Part shown: piece by piece, positions 33,614-43,100 of the stretch
Position numbering within the stretch: the first letter of the stretch is position 1
Layout of the letters: every line of letters starts with the position of its first letter
Assembly: GCA_002307295.1 (NCBI GenBank)
Contig: DBTY01000056.1
Location: 1 to 47,823 of the forward strand
Length of the DNA stretch: 47,823 nucleotides
Source of the DNA: Ignavibacteriales bacterium UBA1304
GTDB taxonomy: Bacteria; Bacteroidota; Ignavibacteria; Ignavibacteriales; Ignavibacteriaceae
Reading direction: 5' to 3'
The notes under the pieces: generated by a model
What the model saw: only the letters and a program-made list of their open reading frames with translations
Told to the model about the DNA's origin: nothing
The model's database searches: none
Program-made: the position numbers and the translations under genes

Positions 33614-33762
33614 TATTTTTTCTCCATAAAATTTTGTATTAAATTATATTGCGCTTCTTTTTCATATCGTCCCGCGCCATCCCCATTGCTATTGATTTCT
33701 TTAGCCTTCTTTTCAGAACATGTAGAGAACAGTAATAATAAAAACAAACTAATATATTTCAA
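33613..33762 (-). CDS. Small lipoprotein (49 residues)
   Basis: A short gene with a TTG start (33760-33762) that overlaps the TGA stop of the Rhs fragment, and a TAA that overlaps the ATG of the next gene. The peptide begins MKYISLFLLLLFSTC, a lipoprotein signal with lipobox FSTC, followed by a lysine-rich, charged tail (SEKKAKEINSNGDGAGRYEK). Coupling on both sides favours a real gene despite the weak AAGGG ribosome site about 14 bases upstream. Function unknown; a small lipoprotein right after an Rhs end could be an immunity protein, which is speculation. Confidence 0.55.
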   Translation of the reverse strand: MKYISLFLLLLFSTCSEKKAKEINSNGDGAGRYEKEAQYNLIQNFMEKK

Positions 33763-34058
33763 ATTATTCGTTTTATCCCTTTAATTGCTTGAGAAAAATT
33801 ATAATTACGGCATAATTGGTTAATACTTACCGCAGATTTATTGTCGGCAAGAGAAGTACTGACCTGAGACATCCTTCCAGTATTATCATAATCATACCTG
33901 CTGAAAAACGCGTAGTTATTACTAACCGCTTCAGAATAATTATTTACGCTCTGTTTAATAGTGTCTCCTTTACTATTGTGAGTAGTTTGCACAACGCTCC
34001 GCCCAAGACCGCTGTAATATACAAAATAAAGCGAAACATTTCCAACCGCATCGTACAA
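33759..34058 (-). pseudogene. Rhs/YD-repeat remnant
   Basis: A 99-residue open frame starting at TTG with YD-repeat features: YDAVGNVSLYFVYYSGLGRS, FFSRYDYDNTGRMSQVSTSL. Such repeats normally run for many hundreds of residues in Rhs proteins, so this is a fragment cut at both ends. Just upstream, in the same frame, is a stop codon, and the sequence before it shows no YD repeats. The C-terminal part (about 80-99) loses the pattern. Its stop is overlapped by the small lipoprotein start. Confidence 0.65.
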
Positions 34059-34310
34059 TTAACTTTTATAATTCCAGGACAAACCGGGTTTATCCCTAAA
34101 TGCGGTTGCGGCCAGCCGGTTTTTAAGGCAGCCGCAGTTATTAATTTAATCCAGAGAGGTTATTTTACTAAAGTAGTCATATTGAATCGGTAGAGATTAA
34201 TAAATGGGTAAAGCTTTAATATTTTCCGGATTGTTTAAGAATAGACTTAATCGTAAATTTAGGTTGCCTTTAAATAATTTATTTAAACTTTTTTATTGTT
34301 GGAGCACAAT

Positions 34311-35306
34311 TTGGAGAATACATATAAAGCGGCGGGAGTAGATATTGAAGCGGGAAATGAAACTGTAAAAAGAATAAAAGGATTAGCTAAACAAACATTC
34401 AATAAAAATGTGATTTCGGATATCGGCATGTTCGGCGGATTTTATGAGCTGGACCTTGCAGAGTATAAAAACCCGGTTTTGGTCTCAAGCGTAGACGGAG
34501 TTGGCACTAAGCTTAAAATTGCCTTTGCAATGAATAAGCACAACACCGTTGGGCAGGATCTCGTAAACCACTGCGTAAACGATATTGCCGTTTGCGGCGC
34601 AAAACCTATTTATTTTTTAGATTATTTAGCGTTTGGCAAGTTAGTCCCCGAAAAAGCTGAAAAGATTATTGAAGGGTTTTCTATTGCGTGTAAAGAAAAC
34701 GGATGCGCGCTTATTGGCGGCGAAACGGCTGAAATGCCAGGATTATATGACGAAAATGAATACGATATGTCCGGCACAATAGTCGGTATTGTAGAAAAAT
34801 CGGGCGTTATCAACGGCAAAACAATTACTAAAGGGAATGTTCTTGTCGGTTTTGCTTCTACCGGTCTGCATACAAACGGTTACTCGTTAGCAAGAAAAAT
34901 CTTACTTGATAAATTTAAAGTGACAGATAAACCTGAAGGATTAAAAAACTCAATAGGCGACGAGTTGTTAAAAGTGCATAAGTCCTATCTTAAACTGATT
35001 ACCAGATTAAAAGAAATTATCCCGGTAAAAGGTTTTTCGCACATAACAGGCGGAGGAATAGTCGGGAACACGAACAGAATTATTCCGGAAGGACTTAAGC
35101 TAAGTATTAACTGGAATTCATGGGACGCGCTTCCAATTTTTGAGCTTATCAAAAAAACTGGAAACGTTGCGGATGAAGAAATGAGATTAGCCTTTAACTT
35201 AGGGATTGGACTAATTGCAGTTGTAGATAAAAACGACGTTGAAAATGTTCAACGCGTTGCGGCTTCCCTAAATGAAAAATCGTACGTTATCGGCGAAGTT
35301 GTTTAA
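34311..35306 (+). CDS. purM: Phosphoribosylformylglycinamidine cyclo-ligase
   Basis: AIR synthetase, fifth step of purine synthesis, cyclising FGAM with ATP. The sequence is clear PurM: AGVDIEAGNETVKRIKGLAK, LVSSVDGVGTKLKIAFAMNK, NHCVNDIAVCGAKPIYFLDY, GCALIGGETAEMPGLY, FSHITGGGIVGNTNRIIP and MRLAFNLGIGLIAV. The start is taken as the TTG at 34311, 6 bases after GGAG and giving the usual N-terminus MENTYKAAGVDIEAG; the frame extends to a TTG at 34296 without a good ribosome site. First gene of a plus-strand run that may extend through prmA. Confidence 0.95.
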   Translation: MENTYKAAGVDIEAGNETVKRIKGLAKQTFNKNVISDIGMFGGFYELDLAEYKNPVLVSSVDGVGTKLKIAFAMNKHNTVGQDLVNHCVNDIAVCGAKPIYFLDYLAFGKLVPEKAEKIIEGFSIACKENGCALIGGETAEMPGLYDENEYDMSGTIVGIVEKSGVINGKTITKGNVLVGFASTGLHTNGYSLARKILLDKFKVTDKPEGLKNSIGDELLKVHKSYLKLITRLKEIIPVKGFSHITGGGIVGNTNRIIPEGLKLSINWNSWDALPIFELIKKTGNVADEEMRLAFNLGIGLIAVVDKNDVENVQRVAASLNEKSYVIGEVV

Positions 35307-35329
35307 TAGTTGAACCAAAGAGACAGAAA

Positions 35330-36691
35330 ATGTTTATAGATACGCATTGCCATTTATTTAGCAAAGAATATGACGAAGATTTAGACGCGGTTTTAGAGCG
35401 CGCTAAAGAAAGCAAAGTTGATTTTATACTTATTCCGGCTACCGATATGGAATCTTCCAGACAGGTTGTAGCTTTAACAAAGAAATATGATTTTATTTAC
35501 GGAGCAGTAGGAGTTCATCCGCAGGACTCAAAAGACTGGAACGATAAATTTATTGACGAACTGGGAAAACTTGCGGCAAATAAAAAAATTGTAGCCATTG
35601 GCGAAATTGGTCTCGATTATTATTACGATTCTTCGCCAAAAGAAAAGCAGATGGAAGCGTTCAGAAAACAGATTGAGCTTGCTATAAAACTTAATAAGCC
35701 TGTAATTATACACGACCGCGACGCAAGCGAAGACGTTATGAATGTCATCCGAGAATACTCCCCTAAAGGATTAAGAGCCCAGCTGCACTGCTTTAGCAGT
35801 ACGCTTGAAAACGCAAGAGAACTAATTGAACTAAGGCATTTCATTTCCTTTACCGGAAACATAACTTTTAAAAAGACAGATAATCTTATAAAAGTTTTAT
35901 CACGGGTTCAAATTGATAATTTGCTTCTTGAAACGGATTCGCCTTACATGACCCCGTTCCCTTTGCGCGGCAAAAGAAACGAACCGGCTTTTATAAAATA
36001 TACCGCCGAAAAAATTGCAGAAATTCATCACTTAAGAGTTGAAGATGTTGCAAGAACTACTTCTTATAACGCATATAAGTTTTTTGGCATTGGCGAAAAA
36101 CCTGCCGTAAAATATACTTACCAGATAGGCTCGGCTCTTTATGTTAACGTTACAAACCGCTGCGATTCCGATTGTATTTTTTGCGATAGAAAAGGCGAAA
36201 GCGTTATAAGCGGCTATAACCTGAAAATGTCTAAAAAAGAAGAACCGGAAGCGGAAGTTTATATTAAAGAAATAGGCGATCCTAAAAAATACAGCGAAAT
36301 TGTTTTTTGCGGTTACGGCGAACCGACCGTCCGCTGGGAATTTGTTAAGCAAGTTGCCAAATATGTAAAAGAAAACGGCGGGAAAACCAGAATAAATACC
36401 GACGGCCACGGAAATGTTATAAATAAAAGAAACATAGCTCCTGAGCTTAAGGGACTAATTGACACTGTGTCAATCAGCCTTAATTCTGTTGATCCGCAGG
36501 AATACGCAAGGTTAATGAGAGTTGACGCAAGTCTACACGAGGAAATGATTAGCTTTGCAAAAGAAGCAAAAAACTACGCCGAAAAAGTTGTTATGTCAAT
36601 TGTTGGCATGAGCGACATCGACAGCGAAAAAGCAAAGAAATTTGTAGAAGAAAATATAGGAGTAGATTTCAGAATAAGAGAATATTTCTAA
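35330..36691 (+). CDS. TatD-family DNase fused to a radical SAM domain
   Basis: A 453-residue fusion. Residues 1-255 are a TatD-type metal-dependent DNase: MFIDTHCHLF, AIGEIGLDYYYD, PVIIHDRDA, AQLHCFSSTLENA and LLETDSPYMTPFP carry all the metal ligands. Residues about 265-453 form a radical SAM domain with the 4Fe-4S cysteines CDSDCIFC at 278, 282 and 285, FCGYGEPTVRWEFV and RINTDGHGNV. Radical SAM proteins that co-occur with TatD genes are known as a family; here the two are one polypeptide. The reaction of the radical SAM half is unknown. It starts 23 bases after purM. Confidence 0.93.
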   Translation: MFIDTHCHLFSKEYDEDLDAVLERAKESKVDFILIPATDMESSRQVVALTKKYDFIYGAVGVHPQDSKDWNDKFIDELGKLAANKKIVAIGEIGLDYYYDSSPKEKQMEAFRKQIELAIKLNKPVIIHDRDASEDVMNVIREYSPKGLRAQLHCFSSTLENARELIELRHFISFTGNITFKKTDNLIKVLSRVQIDNLLLETDSPYMTPFPLRGKRNEPAFIKYTAEKIAEIHHLRVEDVARTTSYNAYKFFGIGEKPAVKYTYQIGSALYVNVTNRCDSDCIFCDRKGESVISGYNLKMSKKEEPEAEVYIKEIGDPKKYSEIVFCGYGEPTVRWEFVKQVAKYVKENGGKTRINTDGHGNVINKRNIAPELKGLIDTVSISLNSVDPQEYARLMRVDASLHEEMISFAKEAKNYAEKVVMSIVGMSDIDSEKAKKFVEENIGVDFRIREYF

Positions 36692-36730
36692 ACTTCAATT
36701 AAACATTTTAAACAACAAAGATATAACGCC

Positions 36731-38149
36731 ATGAAAAAAATATTACTATTCGGATTGTTTTTGTTTTGTCAGGTTTGCGCTTTACCTCAGATCAATTCGG
36801 CTGAACTCAAATCAAAGCTTGATAAGATTGTTCATAATGAATTCTTCAAAAAATCTTCTATTGCAGTAGATATATATGATTTAAAGGAAGAAAAATCGCT
36901 GTATGAATGGAATAAGAAACTTCTGCTTCATCCGGCTTCAAACATGAAGCTGCTTACAACAGCCACAGCGTTATATTTTCTTGGTCCAGATTATGATTTT
37001 GAAACTAAAGTTTTTTATACCGGATCTATTGAAAACTCTGTTCTTAATGGCGACCTGTATGTTCAGGGCGGATGCGATCCTGATTTTACATCAAAAGATT
37101 TAAGCGCGCTTGTAACTAAAATTAAAGAACTCGGTATAAATAAAATTACCGGATCTATTTACGGAGACGTTTCTGCAATGGACGCTTTGTACTGGGGCAG
37201 CGGCTGGATGTGGGACGACGACCCTTCAACAGACCTTCCATATATGACTCCGTTGAATATAAACAGCAACACTATCGTAGTAAAAGTTTCTCCTCTTACA
37301 GACGGCAATACTAAAGTTACTCTATCCCCGCAATCTTCTTTTTTTAACGTAATAAATAAAAGCGCAACTTACGGGAAAGACTCTACTAAGCTTTCAATTA
37401 CAAGAGACTGGATGAACAAAACTAACGATATACTTATCGACGGTTTTATTTCTCCAAAATCAAAAGGCGTTACTGAAGAGTTTAACGTATGCAAATCCCC
37501 TTTTTATTTTCTCACATTATTAAAAGAAGAATTAGCAAAACAGAATATCAGCATCGGCGATTCTTTAGCGCTTAAAGACGTCCCGGCAGATGCAACTCTT
37601 GCAGCTTCCGAAAAAAGGAAATTTGGCGAAGTTATAGTTAACTTAAATAAGACAAGCGATAACCTTTCCGCTGAAATGACGCTGCGCGCTATTGCATTAA
37701 AAACTTTTGGCAAGCCCGCTACAGCCGATAAAGGAATTTTAATGGTCGATAGTCTTATTGCCTTAAGCGGCCTGCATCCTTCCGATTATAATCTTGTAGA
37801 CGGTTCAGGACTTTCGCAGTATAACGACGTTTCGGCAGAAATGCTAGCAGGAGTATTAAAATTTATTTATAAAAACAAACCTGAGCTTTATAAAGTTTTA
37901 TATAACTCGTTCCCAATTGCCGGAGTTGACGGAAGTTTGAGTTCGCGTATGAAAAATACTGCGGCCGCAAATAATGTGCACGCTAAAACAGGCACCTTAT
38001 CAGGCATAAGCGCTCTTTCCGGTTACGTTACAACAAAGAACAATCATCCTTTAGTATTTTCTATAATTATACAAAACTACGTAGGCGGCAAGCGTAACGC
38101 TTCACGGTTTGAAGACGAGATTTGCAAACTGTTAGCCGAAGCCGAATAA
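36731..38149 (+). CDS. dacB: D-alanyl-D-alanine carboxypeptidase/endopeptidase (PBP4, S13)
   Basis: Periplasmic peptidoglycan peptidase of class C penicillin-binding type. Signal peptide to about residue 18 (CQVCALPQ). The three catalytic motifs are present: Ser70-x-x-Lys73 in PASNMKLLTT, SDN in KTSDNLSAEM, and KTG in HAKTGTLSG. The large insert between motifs one and two typical of PBP4 is there. The 472 residues match the family. It should trim pentapeptides and cut cross-links during wall growth. A plus-strand gene with its own leader of 39 bases after the fusion gene. Confidence 0.95.
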   Translation: MKKILLFGLFLFCQVCALPQINSAELKSKLDKIVHNEFFKKSSIAVDIYDLKEEKSLYEWNKKLLLHPASNMKLLTTATALYFLGPDYDFETKVFYTGSIENSVLNGDLYVQGGCDPDFTSKDLSALVTKIKELGINKITGSIYGDVSAMDALYWGSGWMWDDDPSTDLPYMTPLNINSNTIVVKVSPLTDGNTKVTLSPQSSFFNVINKSATYGKDSTKLSITRDWMNKTNDILIDGFISPKSKGVTEEFNVCKSPFYFLTLLKEELAKQNISIGDSLALKDVPADATLAASEKRKFGEVIVNLNKTSDNLSAEMTLRAIALKTFGKPATADKGILMVDSLIALSGLHPSDYNLVDGSGLSQYNDVSAEMLAGVLKFIYKNKPELYKVLYNSFPIAGVDGSLSSRMKNTAAANNVHAKTGTLSGISALSGYVTTKNNHPLVFSIIIQNYVGGKRNASRFEDEICKLLAEAE

Positions 38150-38178
38150 TATTTTAAAACATAACTTAAGACAAAAGA

Positions 38179-39165
38179 ATGAAAAAAATAATTGCTCTGT
38201 TTATTTTAATCGCAATGACGTTTATACTATCGTCATGCCAAAAGGAGAATAAGGTGGAATCAGCGCTTGTTTATTCTTTAAATGAAAATAAAAGCACGCC
38301 TCAGTTTGACGCGCAAAACGCGTATGCAATGGTCGACAAACAGGTCTCTTTTGGTCCGCGCGATCCCGGTTCCGAGGGACATAAAAAAGGAAAAGAATTC
38401 CTTGAATCCGAATTGCGTAAATATGCAGACGAAGTTGAATTGCAAAATTTTACTTACACTGGCTACGAAAACGAAAAACTTGAGCTTACAAACATAATAG
38501 CAAAATTCAATCCAAAATCGGAAAAGAGAATTTTTATCTGCGCGCACTGGGATTGCCGTCCGCGCTCCGATCAGGATAAAATCGAAAAGAATAAACTTCT
38601 GCCAATTCCCGGAGCGAACGACGGAGCCAGCGGCTGCGGAATAATTCTTGAGCTTGCAAGAATACTAAAGCAAAATAAAATTGATTATGGAATCGATTTA
38701 GTTCTTGTAGACGGCGAAGATTACGGCAAAGAAAGCGATTTAACAAATTACTGCCTTGGCGCTAAATATTTTGCGGCAAATGTTCCTTCTACATACAAAC
38801 CTGTGTTTGGGGTTTTGCTTGATCTTGTTGGAGATAAAGAAGCAGTTTTTGAAAAAGAAGGCAACTCTGTGCAAACCGCTCCAGACGTTGTAAATATGAT
38901 TTGGGGCATTGCGGATAAAATGAAGGCTACTACTTTTAGCGGAGCTGCCGGCCATTCAATTTATGACGACCATATACCTCTTAACCAGGCTGGACTTTTT
39001 ACAATTGATATTATAGACGCCGATTTAGTTGGCGCAAATACTTCTGTTGAAAGAAGAAAATACTGGCATACTCAAAAAGACGATATGTCAAATATTGGCA
39101 AAGAAACTTTGCAGCAGGTTGGAGCAGTTCTTACAAAAATGATTTATTCATTAACTATTAATTAA
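38179..39165 (+). CDS. M28-family lipoprotein, glutaminyl-cyclase-like
   Basis: A 328-residue lipoprotein (lipobox LSSC, Cys20) of the M28 zinc peptidase fold. The pattern ICAHWDCRPRSDQD, PGANDGASGCGIILELA, LVLVDGEDYG and YDDHIPLNQAG resembles glutaminyl-peptide cyclotransferases, whose zinc is held by Asp, Glu and His; those three are present. Such enzymes convert N-terminal Gln to pyroglutamate on exported proteins, which would suit type IX cargo, but an aminopeptidase role is possible. It lies 29 bases after dacB. Confidence 0.85.
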   Translation: MKKIIALFILIAMTFILSSCQKENKVESALVYSLNENKSTPQFDAQNAYAMVDKQVSFGPRDPGSEGHKKGKEFLESELRKYADEVELQNFTYTGYENEKLELTNIIAKFNPKSEKRIFICAHWDCRPRSDQDKIEKNKLLPIPGANDGASGCGIILELARILKQNKIDYGIDLVLVDGEDYGKESDLTNYCLGAKYFAANVPSTYKPVFGVLLDLVGDKEAVFEKEGNSVQTAPDVVNMIWGIADKMKATTFSGAAGHSIYDDHIPLNQAGLFTIDIIDADLVGANTSVERRKYWHTQKDDMSNIGKETLQQVGAVLTKMIYSLTIN

Positions 39166-39180
39166 TAACGGAATTAAACA

Positions 39181-40029
39181 TTGAAATATTTCAGAGAATA
39201 TACTGTAACTACAGACCCTTTTTTACCAGAGATCGTCAGCGGATTATTATGGGATTTAGAGACCAATGGAATAGTTGAAGAAGCTAATTTTCTGCGGGTC
39301 TATGCTAATGACGACAATTCTGTAACTAAGCAATTATTGGAACAAAAACTTGGCAAGCTGCTTGAACAAAAAATGATTAGCGCTTTTTCTGTTACCGAAC
39401 ACACTTTTGAAGATAAGAACTGGAACGAGGAATGGGAAAAACAGATAAACGTTATTGAAGTTTCTGATAAAATAGTTATTAAACCGACTTTCAGAGAATA
39501 CAAACAAAAAGAAGGACAGATAGTTATTACTATCGACCCTAAAATGTCATTCGGAACTGGCGAGCATGAAACTACGAGAATAGTTTTACAACTTTTAGAA
39601 AAATATGTAAAACCTGAAATCCGCGTACTTGACGTCGGCTGCGGCACAGGCGTGCTTGCAATAGCTTCAACTCTGCTTGGAGCTGAGTTTGCATTAGGAA
39701 TTGATAACGACGAATGGTGTTACGAAAATGCGCTCGAAAATATTGAGCTGAATTCATGTCACGATAAAGCTGAATTTCGCTTAGCCGAAGTCCATCAGAT
39801 TGAAGAAAAGAATTTTAATTTAGTTTTGGCAAATATTCAAAAAAATGTTTTACTCGAAATTTCAGAGGAGCTGAACAATCATTTGTTAAGCGGAGGCTAT
39901 CTTATTCTTTCAGGATTGTTAGTAGACGACGAAAAAGACATAGCGGCTAAATACTGCGGCTTTGGTTTAACATTAGTCGAAAAGATTCAGCTACATGAAT
40001 GGATTGGGTTAGTATTCCATAAAAAATAA
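39181..40029 (+). CDS. prmA: Ribosomal protein L11 methyltransferase
   Basis: Methylates several positions of ribosomal protein L11 using SAM. The N-terminal substrate domain (about 1-100) and the catalytic domain are normal: DPKMSFGTGEHETTRIVLQL, RVLDVGCGTGVLAIASTLLG, LVLANIQKNVLLEI and SGLLVDDEKDI. Length (282) is normal. The start is TTG at 39181, with ACGGAAT as a modest ribosome site. Last gene of the plus-strand run; a bidirectional terminator follows. Confidence 0.95.
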   Translation: MKYFREYTVTTDPFLPEIVSGLLWDLETNGIVEEANFLRVYANDDNSVTKQLLEQKLGKLLEQKMISAFSVTEHTFEDKNWNEEWEKQINVIEVSDKIVIKPTFREYKQKEGQIVITIDPKMSFGTGEHETTRIVLQLLEKYVKPEIRVLDVGCGTGVLAIASTLLGAEFALGIDNDEWCYENALENIELNSCHDKAEFRLAEVHQIEEKNFNLVLANIQKNVLLEISEELNNHLLSGGYLILSGLLVDDEKDIAAKYCGFGLTLVEKIQLHEWIGLVFHKK

Positions 40030-40048
40030 GGTCCCGCCTTTTTTAAAA

Positions 40049-40088
40049 AAAATCGTCATCCTAATCAAAACTGAAGGATGACGATTTT
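40049..40088. terminator. Bidirectional terminator between prmA and the chemoreceptor gene
   Basis: AAAATCGTCATCCT (40049-40062) pairs with AGGATGACGATTTT (40075-40088), a 14-bp stem with A/T-rich flanks, so it can end both the plus-strand prmA transcript and the minus-strand chemoreceptor transcript. Confidence 0.9.
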
Positions 40089-40119
40089 AGTTTTAAGTAT
40101 AACTTAATTAAAATATTTA

Positions 40120-43100
40120 TTAAGCCTCGAGTTCTAACATATCTTTCCCTCTGCTCAATCTTCTTTGCCCATGTCCATTTTCAGAAATTTTAAATCTGCC
40201 AATCAGGTTTTCCAGATTCAAAGTAAGCCTGTTTAAGTCTTCGGCGGCTTTTGCAATCTGCTGTATGCCGGTAGCGCTTTCCCGCGTAACGTTTGTAATC
40301 GCTTCAATATTTCTGCTGATAACTTCAGAAGAAGCGGATTGCTCCTCGCTCGCGGCAGCAACCTGAGTAATAATATCAACGACTTTTTCTGCGCCAATTA
40401 TAATTTCTTCAAGCGAACCGCCTGCTTTATTAGCTAAGGCTTTTCCATTTTCAACTTCTTTAGTTCCCTTCTGCATTGAATGTACCGCTTCAGTAGTATC
40501 CTTTTGAATTTGTTTTATCATTCCGGCAATTTCCTTTGTAGCCTTAGTCGTTCTCTCAGCCAATTTCCTCACTTCGTCTGCAACGACGGCAAAACCTCTG
40601 CCCTGTTCTCCGGCTCGCGCAGCCTCTATTGCAGCGTTAAGCGCCAACAGATTAGTCTGATCTGCAATATCGTCAATCACCTGAACAATCTCGCCAATTT
40701 GGTCGCTGCTTTTCCCAAGTTCTACAACCGTAGCCGCAGAAGTTTTAACTACGTCGGAAATTCTGTTCATTCCTTCAATAGTTTCTTTTACAACCAGCCC
40801 TCCTTCTTTTGCTTTGGAGCCTGCGTCTTTTGCAGTTTCAGAAGCAAACGACGTGTTCTTTGTATTATCCAAAATTGTCTTCGTCATTTCTTCTACGCCG
40901 CTTGCAACTTCGGTCGCCTGTATTGTTTGGTCATGCGCGCCTGCGGCCATTTCTTCAGTGCTTGAAGATATTTCGCTGCTTGCGCTAGCCGTCGCCTCAA
41001 TGGCCTCATTAACGTCTCCCAGAGCTTTACATAAAGATTCTGCAACAGTGTTAATACTATTCTTAATCAACTGATGATCGCCTAGATAATCGCTTTCAAT
41101 TCTGACAGTCATATCGCCTTCCGCCATTTTGCCAAGAGCGGCTACACCTTCCTTCATTGGCATTAGTATTGCGTCAAGAGCCTGGTTGATGCCTGAAATA
41201 ATTAATTTAAAATCTCCTTTGTGTTTATCAAGTTCTGCTCTAACATTTGTTCTGCCTTCTACAGTAGAAACCGCAAGCATTTTTGTATCTGTTATCAGCA
41301 GATTAATTGCGTCAATACAAGTATTCAGATTGTTTTTAATTGAGTTAAAATCGCCATTATAACTATCCGTAATTTTTGGAGGAATATCTCCTTTACTTAT
41401 TCTATCCACATAATTAGCGGCCATATTTAGAGGGCCAATAACAGCGTCTAACGTAGCGTTTACGCCTTCCATAATTTTTCTGAAATCGCCTTCAAATTTT
41501 GAAACGTCCGCTCTTGCTGATAGATTTCCTCTAACTGAAGAATCTGAAAGCATTCTGGAATTTTCAATAAGTCTGTTAATTGAATCAATACACTGGTTTA
41601 GATTATTTTTAATTGCGTTAAAATCGCCGTTATAATTATCGGTGATCTTCGGAGGTATATCGCCATGGCTTATTCTTGTAACATAATCGGCAGTCATGTT
41701 AAGCGGCGTAATAAGCGCATCTAGAGTTTTGTTAACGCCTTCAACTATTTTCCTGAAATCGCCGCTGTGTTTTTTCTCATCGGCTCTTGCAGATAATTTA
41801 CCTTCCAGCGCCGTAACTGATAAGCCATGCGTTTCGGAGACCAATAAATTAATAGCGTCTATACAAGTATTTAAGTTATTTTTAATTTTATTAAAATCGC
41901 CTTTATAGTTTTCATTTAGCTTTTGCGGAATATCGCCTTTGCTGATTCTATCGAAATAGCTTGCGGCAACGTTTAAAGGCGTTATAACTGCGTCTAATGT
42001 TTTGTTCATGCCTTCAATAATTTTACCAAAATCCCCTCCATGTTTTTTGGAATTTGCTCTTACAGATAAATTGCCGTCAATTGCTCCATCGGCAAGAGCC
42101 TTTGTATCAGCTATTAAAAGATTTACAGCGTCTATGCATGTATTCAAATTATTTTTTATTTCATTAAAATCGCCATTATAACTTTCTGTAATTTTTTCAG
42201 GAATATCGCCCTTGCTAATTCTATCCATATAATTAGCCGCCATGTTTAAAGGACCGATTACGGCGTCAAGAGTATCGTTAATTCCCTCCACAATTTTTTT
42301 GAAATCGCCCTGATGTTTATCAGCGTCCGCTCTAACGCTCAAATTTCCTTTAACTGCGCCTTGTGAAAGGCTATGCGTATCTGCGACTAAAAGGTTAACG
42401 GCATCTATACATTTATTCAGGTTGTTTTTAATTTCATTGAAGTCGCCATAATAAGTTTCAGTTATTTTATCAGGAATGTCTCCTTCGCTGATTCTATCTA
42501 TACAGTTTGCCGCAAAGTTCAGAGGCGTAACAACCGCGTCTAATGTGCCGTTAATTCCAACAATTATTTCTTTAAATGCTCCGTTAAATTTATCAGCGGA
42601 ACCGCGAACGGATAGTTTTCCTTTTTCTGCAGAGGCTGTTAATTCTTTAATCTCTGCAATCATCCCTTTCAGATTTGTAACAAGTTTTATCATGCTATAT
42701 GCAAGCGCGTCTTTTTTTGATTTTGGCGTTATTTCTATATTTAAATCGCCTTCGGCAATGCTATTGCTTGTAGCGGCCTGCACTTTAATAATTTCTACAA
42801 GATGGATAAATGTTTTTTCTAATCTGCCAATTTCGTCGTCTGAAATGTTATCGCTAAATTGCAGATTAACGTCGCCTGTTGAGATTTTTTGCAAAGATTT
42901 TTCAAGCTTTACTATAGGTCTTGTGATTTTTTTCGCGACAAAATATCCAATTATAAAAGTGATAATGATTATCAGCAGCATAGGGATATATGCCTGCAAT
43001 TTGAATTGATACATTTCCACTTCGACATTATCTATATACAGACCAGTCCCAATAAACCAGCCCCAGGGAGCGAAACTTTTTACGTAAGACATTTTAGGCG

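Noticed and set aside
33816..34193. A 125-residue open frame on the plus strand over the Rhs remnant
   Set aside because: Antisense to the YD-repeat fragment, no ribosome site, no recognisable domain.
40480..40965. Plus-strand frames within the chemoreceptor gene
   Set aside because: Antisense to well-conserved signalling and repeat domains.
41200..42560. Regularly spaced repeats that could be mistaken for a CRISPR array
   Set aside because: The period is about 273 bases and the repeats encode 91-residue protein units; there are no short direct repeats with unique spacers.
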